From Bdellovibrionaceae bacterium UBA2316 (GTDB lineage Bacteria > Bdellovibrionota > Bdellovibrionia > Bdellovibrionales > Bdellovibrionaceae): 48,029 bases of DNA. Of the stretch, positions 42,585-48,029 are shown one piece after another. Both the position numbers and the translations under genes were made by a program. How positions within the stretch are numbered: the stretch's first letter is position 1; every line of letters begins with the position of its first letter. The DNA lies in NCBI GenBank assembly GCA_002345205.1, contig DDVI01000031.1:1-48029 (forward strand), read 5' to 3'. The notes beneath the pieces are model-generated. The model was not told where the DNA came from. It made no database searches and was given only the letters and a program-made list of their open reading frames with translations.

Positions 42585-44210
42585 CTAAACAATTTTTTTT
42601 ATAAAGATAGATTTCATTTTTGGGTTTTGGTTAGGAAAGTCGAAATCTAGACTTTGGTAAGGCGTCTTCTTCAGTACAAACTTAAACTTCTTTTCGGGTA
42701 AGGCCTTGCGGACGTGTTGATATAAGCCCTCTGTATTCCATTTTTCGAAGTTTGTGGAAAATAATATTTGTCCGCCGGGATTCAAACACTGGAAACAATT
42801 CTGTAACAAAAGGTCGATATCCTTTTCGATTTGGAAAACGCCTTTATCGGATCTTCCAAATGTAGGTGGATCGCAAATAATTAGATCCCATTTTCTGTTT
42901 TTATTAATCGCACCTTTCATAAAGTGCATGGTATCCGCGCTCCAGAACTGATACTGAGGCACTGCGGGGAGATCATTTAACGCAAAATTTTCTTTCGACC
43001 ATTCGATAAAACTTTTGCTTAAATCAACCGTTGTGACGTCCTTTGCCTCGCCAGCAGCGGCGCAGGCGCTAAAACCGCTGGTGTAGGAAAATAAATTTAA
43101 AACAGATTTTTCTTTAGCATTTACTAACACCCATTTTCTATTTTCCCGTTGATCTAAAAACAAACCCGGTGATTGACCTTGGTGGGATTTTAATTTGAAT
43201 TTCAAACCGTTTTCTGTCGCCGTCCATTCGAGTGGCGCAAACTCTTCATTCCATTTCTTGTCGGCAAATTCGTAACGTAATAGTTCGTTTTTTTGTGGTG
43301 CTTTTCCACGGTCGTACATGGGTTTCAGGAATAACGATTTTTGAAAGTAGCTAGAAATCCAGGCGCCCACTGATTTGGCTTGTTCAATAGTTTCAATTTT
43401 TAATTTAGGGACGTCGGTTTTCTGTTTCATGGCTGCCGTTTCTGTTGTTCCAAAGTAGACGTAGAAGAATAAATTTTCACCGTATTGATCAAGTAGCACG
43501 TTGCTGACTTCAGTGTGTATCCAGCGGAAGCATTCTGAATTATCTATTGTGTAGAGTCGACTGCGTTTTTCAAACTCAGCAATCAGCGGGTAGTATGGAT
43601 TAGCCATGTCTTCAAACGGAGACGCCGAAATAAAGGTCTCGCTACCAATTTTAAGTTCACTGGCGTGCAGACAAATTCGAAAATAGGGTGTTCCCGAATA
43701 TAAAGAGTCGCCTAAGATCGGCATTCCTAAATCTAACGCGTGCAAACGGATTTGATGAGTTTTTCCTGTTTTAATTTGGGCTTGCCACAGATAGAGCGGG
43801 CCAGTTTCAGTGTTGATTGTTTTTAAAAAGGTAAAATGGCTAAACGCGTTTGGAGTTCTAGTACGATCACTGTGCCAGATTTTTTCGGATCCTTTTTGGT
43901 CGATAAATGATTTTACTTCAATCGAAGTTTCCGATGAGTTAATTTTACGATCTGTTACAAAAAGATATGTTTTTGTGCACGCATCGTTCTGCCATAACGA
44001 ATTAATTTCCCCACCGAACGCTTTGAGCGGGAATAGAATTAAACCTGAAGTCGTCTGATCTAAACGTGATACGATCGCCAGTTCTAGGCCGGTTTTTTCC
44101 TCTAGGAACTCTTTGAAGCCGTTTTTGTAGTCATCGACCTTATGGGTCGTCATCCCATAGGGTTTTTCGGCTACGATAAATCGAGGAGTCTGCTTAGTTA
44201 TTAACTGCAT
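42585..44210 (-). CDS. RluA-type pseudouridine synthase fused to a SAM-dependent methyltransferase
   Basis: A 541-residue two-domain protein. Residues 1-225 are an RluA-family pseudouridine synthase: catalytic D51 in SRLDQTTSGL and GKTHQIRLHALDLGMPILGD. Residues 250-541 resemble the catalytic half of RlmI/RlmK-type methyltransferases: GLFLDQRENRKW, NLFSYTSGFS for SAM binding, VTTVDLS and DPPTFGRS. Both active sites look intact, so one protein may make two modifications on the same or neighbouring RNA. The start is a single ATG before KQTPRF. The target RNA is not deducible. Confidence 0.85.
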   Translation of the reverse strand: MQLITKQTPRFIVAEKPYGMTTHKVDDYKNGFKEFLEEKTGLELAIVSRLDQTTSGLILFPLKAFGGEINSLWQNDACTKTYLFVTDRKINSSETSIEVKSFIDQKGSEKIWHSDRTRTPNAFSHFTFLKTINTETGPLYLWQAQIKTGKTHQIRLHALDLGMPILGDSLYSGTPYFRICLHASELKIGSETFISASPFEDMANPYYPLIAEFEKRSRLYTIDNSECFRWIHTEVSNVLLDQYGENLFFYVYFGTTETAAMKQKTDVPKLKIETIEQAKSVGAWISSYFQKSLFLKPMYDRGKAPQKNELLRYEFADKKWNEEFAPLEWTATENGLKFKLKSHQGQSPGLFLDQRENRKWVLVNAKEKSVLNLFSYTSGFSACAAAGEAKDVTTVDLSKSFIEWSKENFALNDLPAVPQYQFWSADTMHFMKGAINKNRKWDLIICDPPTFGRSDKGVFQIEKDIDLLLQNCFQCLNPGGQILFSTNFEKWNTEGLYQHVRKALPEKKFKFVLKKTPYQSLDFDFPNQNPKMKSIFIKKIV

Positions 44211-44362
44211 GCTGATAGGACGATTTGAGTATTTTTCCGCAAAAAGTCAATCGTTCGAACCCCACCATGGATTCTATTCTCGATCTATAGGTAAAAACGG
44301 GTTTTTTTTAAGGTTTACAGTCGAAATTTATGGAAGTATATTGGCCATTCATCAGCTCATGT

Positions 44363-44439
44363 GCGTCCGTAGCTCAGCTGGATAGAGTAATCGGCTTCGA
44401 ACCGATTGGTCGGGAGTTCGAATCTCTCCGGGCGCACCA
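44363..44439 (+). tRNA. tRNA-Arg (anticodon TCG)
   Basis: A 77-nt cloverleaf with encoded CCA. Acceptor GCGTCCG pairs with CGGGCGC (one G-T pair). The D arm is TAGCTCAGCTGGATAGAGTA. The anticodon stem ATCGG/CCGAT encloses the loop CTTCGAA with TCG at 44397-44399, and the T arm is GGGAG-TTCGAAT-CTCTC. It reads CGA and possibly other CGN arginine codons. It stands alone between the fusion gene and a minus-strand membrane protein gene. Confidence 0.95.
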
Positions 44440-44479
44440 ATTCTAAACTCCGAATAGATCAAACTGACTGCGTTGCCTC

Positions 44480-44950
44480 TTAGTCTTGCTTAGATTTTAA
44501 GGTAAATGAATTTTGGGCGATGTAGATTAGTGCGTGGGCGTTTGCGTAGAAGCCTACTATGGCTCCGGGGAGTGCTATTAGCATCGCTACGGCGGCGAAG
44601 AGTACGCATAGTAGGGCGTTGCCGGCATCGCCTTGTGCTAGAAAGTAAATTCCAAATGGGGTCACTAGCGATATAAACCCCGCCGCCATATGGACCATCA
44701 TTGATACGAATGAACCAAATACTGGGCGCTGAGTGTAGATCCAGTCGAAATTTTTCTTTCTAAATGGGTAGGCAATGACCGAGTTGAGTAGTGTCGCGAA
44801 TACTAGGCCAAATGTTAAACTCAATGTCGTTTTTTCCTGAAAGGTCGCCGATAAATAAACGATCCAGCAGGGGATGGTTGGGAATAAACCTGTGATCAGT
44901 AAAACTCGGCGTGCGTATAACTGTTTTGAATTGTTTGCATCCATATTCAA
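44480..44950 (-). CDS. four-helix membrane protein of unknown function
   Basis: A 156-residue protein with about four membrane segments (roughly 17-33, 40-60, 78-100, 108-138) and a short polar C-terminus. I do not recognise the family. It is divergent from a TetR regulator, and the only gap between them carries a 16-bp inverted repeat, so it is probably the regulated target, for example a small transporter or membrane-stress protein. That role is inference from position. Confidence 0.7.
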   Translation of the reverse strand: MNMDANNSKQLYARRVLLITGLFPTIPCWIVYLSATFQEKTTLSLTFGLVFATLLNSVIAYPFRKKNFDWIYTQRPVFGSFVSMMVHMAAGFISLVTPFGIYFLAQGDAGNALLCVLFAAVAMLIALPGAIVGFYANAHALIYIAQNSFTLKSKQD

Positions 44951-44977
44951 GTCCTTTCAGCTACTTAAAGCCATTTT

Positions 44978-45020
44978 TTGAACATGTTTAAAATTTACTT
45001 GAGTTTTTAAACATGTTCAA
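44978..45020. promoter_or_regulatory. 16-bp inverted repeat, likely TetR operator
   Basis: TTGAACATGTTTAAAA at 44978-44993 and its exact reverse complement at 45005-45020 are separated by 11 bp. Each arm contains the palindrome AACATGTT, so there may be two operator copies, one for each divergent gene. A TATTAT at about 45022-45027 could be the -10 for the TetR gene. Confidence 0.75.
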
Positions 45021-45050
45021 ATATTATTATATATGTGGTATAAACATTAC

Positions 45051-45731
45051 ATGAACGAGACGAAAACTACGGTTTCTAAATCGCAGGTGACTTCGCGTCG
45101 CCTGTATGAAATTTCCATGGCCCACTTCCTTGAGAAAGGTTTTGACCAGACCACGATGCGTGATCTGGCCGCTGCCGCCGAATTGTCGCTTGGGGCGTTC
45201 TATTATCACTTTCCGAATAAAGAAGCTGTGATTCAGCGTTTTTATCAGCAGTCGTTCGATTCGTTTAAATATGCATGTGATAGTGTATTTGCCGAAACTG
45301 AAAACATAGAGAAAAGATTGTTAGGCGTTATTGAAGCGCGTTTGAAAACATTCGAAGGTTCCCGCGAAATTTTGATTGTGCTTTCACGAAGTGCCGTTGA
45401 CCCGCGCTCGCCGTTGTCTCCGTTTGGTGGGGATCAAAAAGAAATTCGAGAAAAAACAGTTTCAATTATGCGCGAGATGATAGAAAGCAGTGATCTGAAA
45501 TGTGAAAAAGGTTTGCGTACTTATTTGCCCGAATTATTTTGGATGTACATGATGGGTATGATTTTATTTTGGGTTTTTGATGAAAGTAATAATCAGAAAA
45601 AGACTCGCGATTTTATTCAGCAGTTAACTCCGCAGATAGTGCGATTAATTCGTTATACACGAATTCCATTAAGTGGGACGGTGTTAGGACCACTAAAAAA
45701 AACGTTAGAAATGTTGATAGGCCCGCGATAG
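45051..45731 (+). CDS. TetR-family transcriptional regulator
   Basis: About 226 residues. The N-terminal HTH is typical: ISMAHFLEKGFDQTTMRDLAAAAELSLGAFYYHF (approximate residues 18-51), followed by NKEAVIQRFY. The long helical C-terminal half binds an unknown ligand. ATG 45051 is taken as start; an ATG at 45033 would add six residues and neither has a good ribosome site. The inverted repeat in front suggests repression of itself and of the divergent membrane protein. Confidence 0.88.
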   Translation: MNETKTTVSKSQVTSRRLYEISMAHFLEKGFDQTTMRDLAAAAELSLGAFYYHFPNKEAVIQRFYQQSFDSFKYACDSVFAETENIEKRLLGVIEARLKTFEGSREILIVLSRSAVDPRSPLSPFGGDQKEIREKTVSIMREMIESSDLKCEKGLRTYLPELFWMYMMGMILFWVFDESNNQKKTRDFIQQLTPQIVRLIRYTRIPLSGTVLGPLKKTLEMLIGPR

Positions 45732-45877
45732 CTCGAAACCGGACAGATAATTCTTCAAGTGTAGAATTTTGCCTCGTTATGTAGTTTTGTCCCCATGTGT
45801 GTTCTTAATGGCAACATTAATTTCATTTAAAGATTGGCAAGTAAATCGCAATGTCCGTTGTGTAACAAGGAGATCAC

Positions 45878-46129
45878 ATGATTGGAGCATTAATAATAGG
45901 TTTAATCGTAGGTGCAATTGCTAAATTTTTTATGCCGGGAAAAGATCCAGGCGGCTGGATTATTACAATGCTTTTGGGTATTGCGGGTGCCGCAATTGCT
46001 AGTTGGATTGGCGTAGGTGCCGGTTGGTACGGCGAAAATGAACCCGCAGGCTTAGTGGCTTCAGTAGCAGGTTCAATGCTATTGTTATATCTATACCGAG
46101 TATTTAATCGCCGTTCCGCTTTAACATAA
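45878..46129 (+). CDS. GlsB/YeaQ/YmgE family membrane protein
   Basis: An 83-residue, three-helix membrane protein (about residues 2-18, 28-46 and 56-73). The family signature GLIVGAIAKFFMPGKDPGGWI and the IASWIG motif are clear. Members are called transglycosylase-associated proteins and are often stress-induced; the biochemical role is unknown. A perfect AAGGAG lies before the ATG, in a gap of about 150 bp that should hold its own promoter, and a strong terminator follows, so it is a single-gene unit. Confidence 0.88.
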   Translation: MIGALIIGLIVGAIAKFFMPGKDPGGWIITMLLGIAGAAIASWIGVGAGWYGENEPAGLVASVAGSMLLLYLYRVFNRRSALT

Positions 46130-46137
46130 ATCTTTTG

Positions 46138-46172
46138 GGGGATCGCAAGGTCCCCTCGTCATTTTGTTTTAA
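46138..46172 (+). terminator. terminator after GlsB-type gene
   Basis: GGGGATC at 46138-46144 pairs with GGTCCCC at 46149-46155 (one T-G pair) around a GCAA tetraloop, followed by a T-rich stretch to about 46172 that runs into the end of the convergent esterase gene. Confidence 0.75.
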
Positions 46173-47145
46173 AGAAATCCCAAATCACGTCTGTCGCAGA
46201 AATAGCATTCGAAGGCGTTTCACCGAAACCACGTGGTTTGCTGCCACCGGGCCATGAATGAGCACCCGTATCCGTTACACATAGTTGTACTGCCGCTTTA
46301 TTTGTACATTCAGAATAGGTTTCGCAATAAGCACCCTTAACGGCGAGCGTTTTCTTTGGTGGGTTCACGCAACCATTCAGTTTTTTCCATTTCTCAACTG
46401 TCGCGGGTACAGACGTGAAGTTGGTAACTTTTGAAGGATCGCGAAATGTTTTTCCTGCGCCCCCTTTATAAATCACGTGATCATCATTTTGCGCATGTAT
46501 ATGTAATATGGAAACCGGCGACTTGGGTGCGCAGGCAACGGTATTATCTGTTCCAGCAACCGCAGCAACGGCTTTGAACATGTCAGGAAGTTCGCAGGCA
46601 AGGCGGTAGGCCATCATACCTCCGTTAGACATACCACTAGCAAAAATTCGTTTACGATTGATATTAGTTTGCTTTTGTACGCTCATCACGATCTCTTTGA
46701 TAAAACCAACATCATCAATTTTTTCGTCGCGGGCGTCGCCACAGCATTTACCTGCGTTCCAGGTTGCTAGCTTTCCTGATTTAAATGTGCTGTAGCCGTT
46801 TGGGAAAATAACTATGTAGCCTTCTTGTTCTGATTTTGAGATTTGGTTGTAGTACTTATCGGTTGATTGAATTTCCATATCGCCGCCGCCGCCGTGAAGT
46901 GCAAATACTAGGGGCGTCGGTTGGCTTGGATTATATGATTTAGGTATATGAATTTTGTAATAACGCATTTTTCCTTGGTAATTCAGAAAAATTGTATAGT
47001 CGCCCGGTTGAGTAATTTTACTTTCATCGATGGGTTCAGCGACGGGAGCTGGTTTTTCTTTTTGGCGCTTAATCATGCGTTCCTTAATCGCGCAGGAACT
47101 CAGTATACATAGACAGAAAAGAAAAAAAGTAAGTTTTATTTTCAT
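46159..47145 (-). CDS. LpqC/PHB-depolymerase-like esterase lipoprotein
   Basis: About 328 residues. ATG 47145 is chosen because GAGG lies 6 bp upstream and it begins a lipoprotein signal (KIKLTFFLFCLCILSSC). An alpha/beta-hydrolase domain of the polyhydroxybutyrate depolymerase/feruloyl esterase type follows: oxyanion region ALHGGGGD, nucleophile in SGMSNGGMM, likely Asp in HAQNDDHV and His in GAHSWPGG. Several cysteines in the C-terminal half probably form disulfides. It would act at the outer membrane or periplasm on polyester or ester substrates, perhaps from prey. Confidence 0.85.
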   Translation of the reverse strand: MKIKLTFFLFCLCILSSCAIKERMIKRQKEKPAPVAEPIDESKITQPGDYTIFLNYQGKMRYYKIHIPKSYNPSQPTPLVFALHGGGGDMEIQSTDKYYNQISKSEQEGYIVIFPNGYSTFKSGKLATWNAGKCCGDARDEKIDDVGFIKEIVMSVQKQTNINRKRIFASGMSNGGMMAYRLACELPDMFKAVAAVAGTDNTVACAPKSPVSILHIHAQNDDHVIYKGGAGKTFRDPSKVTNFTSVPATVEKWKKLNGCVNPPKKTLAVKGAYCETYSECTNKAAVQLCVTDTGAHSWPGGSKPRGFGETPSNAISATDVIWDFFKTK

Positions 47146-47240
47146 AGGGACCTCACGTTCATAGTTTTCCCTAAAAAAAACATCTTTGCGACTTAAATTT
47201 ATTGGTTTTTCGTATGGTTTAGAGGTAAACACCAGTTTCC

Positions 47241-48023
47241 ATGTCCCAAAATGTTCTACTAACTTCAGCTATTGATGAAAAAATTAACGCCCTGGAAAAT
47301 CAGGTTCATCGGGCATTGCTTGGAGACGTATTTCAAATTCCTGTTATGCCAGAACGGGATATTGAAATATGGCAGAAGGGGCGCCACCCAGCAAAAAAGG
47401 GTTTAAGTTTTGTCGAAGGGCAGGCACGCTTGCTTCACGACATGGCCAATATTGAACTGCAAGCTATGGAACTGGCACTTAGAACACTATGCGAATATCC
47501 GGACGCGGCCACTACGTTTCGTGAACAGTTAGCGGCTTTGACGTTGTCCGAAGGGCAGCATTTAAAAATGTGTATTCAGGGGTTACGTGATTTAGGTTAC
47601 GAATGGGGTCATTGGCCTATTCACATGGCGCTATGGAATGCTGTGAGTGAAACGGATAGTTTGATTGATCGTATTTTCATTGTTCACCGTTATCTTGAAG
47701 GCAGTGGATTAGATTCCGGTAAAAGTCTAATCGAACGTTTCAGTCAAATTCCGCCGAATAAAACAGCCGAGATCATGAAAGTAATTTCTGATGAAGAGCT
47801 GGGTCATGTTCAGTTCGGAAGTTTTTGGTATCGTGAATTCTGTAAGCAGCAAAAACTAGATGCAGATCATAAATTTAAAGATTTACTCACTGATTTGTTG
47901 CCCCGCTTGCCGCGTAGAATGGAACCGGTGAATATGGAGCTGAGACGTCGGGCGCATTTCAACGAAAATGAAATTAAAAACCTGATCGATTTAAGGGTGG
48001 CACTCTTGAAACTGGCCCCTTAG
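47241..48023 (+). CDS. DUF455 ferritin-like protein
   Basis: A 260-residue helical protein of the DUF455 family. The glutamates and histidines of a ferritin-like diiron site appear in order: ANIELQAMELA, LSEGQHLKM, HRYLEGSGLD and DEELGHVQFG. The start of the protein and the PAKKGLSFVEGQARLLHDMANIE block, lying at about residues 50-72, fit the family. Function is unproven; a diiron oxygenase or hydroxylase is the family expectation. It is divergent from the esterase gene and ends six bases before the window edge. Confidence 0.85.
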   Translation: MSQNVLLTSAIDEKINALENQVHRALLGDVFQIPVMPERDIEIWQKGRHPAKKGLSFVEGQARLLHDMANIELQAMELALRTLCEYPDAATTFREQLAALTLSEGQHLKMCIQGLRDLGYEWGHWPIHMALWNAVSETDSLIDRIFIVHRYLEGSGLDSGKSLIERFSQIPPNKTAEIMKVISDEELGHVQFGSFWYREFCKQQKLDADHKFKDLLTDLLPRLPRRMEPVNMELRRRAHFNENEIKNLIDLRVALLKLAP

Positions 48024-48029
48024 CCTGCG

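Overview
The window looks like chromosomal DNA of a predatory bacterium of the Bdellovibrio group. The evidence is the gene set, the compact same-strand operons, and the low-to-moderate GC content judged by eye. An AT-richer relative such as the epibiotic (Pseudobdellovibrio) exovorus type fits better than B. bacteriovorus HD100. The species is an inference; no rRNA gene is present to settle it. Coding density is very high. I see no insertion sequence, prophage, CRISPR array or replication origin.

Layout. Positions 1-331 hold the tail of an unidentified gene and a gene-free stretch. At 332-4649 an M24 peptidase diverges from a methylcitrate-cycle operon (prpD-prpB-prpC) that ends in a strong terminator. 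Positions 4725-8501 carry single genes: a PhoD-like lipoprotein, a small membrane protein, a PilZ protein, a GloB-like hydrolase, a YbaN-like protein and MazG. At 8591-11683 a 7TM-HD (PgpH-type) membrane phosphohydrolase is followed by ybeY with a long basic tail. Positions 11829-24000 are one long envelope-biogenesis run: prfB with its programmed +1 frameshift, a Lol permease and its ATPase, bamA, skp/ompH, lpxA, a Gfo/Idh dehydrogenase, lpxB, lpxK, an LpxL-type acyltransferase and a DUF3108 lipoprotein. The opposite strand (28872-24366) holds the elongasome genes mreC-mreD-mrdA-rodA without mreB.

Positions 29058-36451 hold a SurA/PpiD-type foldase, a zinc-motif-less pterin-synthase-like protein, cdd and maf on the minus strand, folE2, a Fur-box-controlled fur gene and a shortened uvrA coupled to fur. 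At 36460-37718 a two-HTH regulator and a secreted ten-cysteine protein diverge from a perfect 19-bp inverted repeat; this is the best candidate for an undescribed system. Positions 37729-41439 contain a degenerate CinA-like protein, an acyl-CoA dehydrogenase, trmH and queF. Positions 41481-48023 contain a DUF1266 gene that appears frameshifted in a 7-base homopolymer, an RluA/methyltransferase fusion, tRNA-Arg(TCG), a TetR regulator facing a membrane protein across a 16-bp inverted repeat, a GlsB-type membrane protein, an LpqC-like esterase lipoprotein and a DUF455 ferritin-like protein.

How the parts fit. The central 17 kb builds the cell envelope: outer-membrane protein folding and insertion, lipoprotein export, lipid A synthesis and cell-wall elongation. 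The Gfo/Idh enzyme between lpxA and lpxB fits a GnnA role, since Bdellovibrio lipid A is built on 2,3-diamino-2,3-dideoxyglucose. FolE2 and QueF supply the first and last steps of preQ1/queuosine synthesis, and FolE2 also serves folate synthesis.
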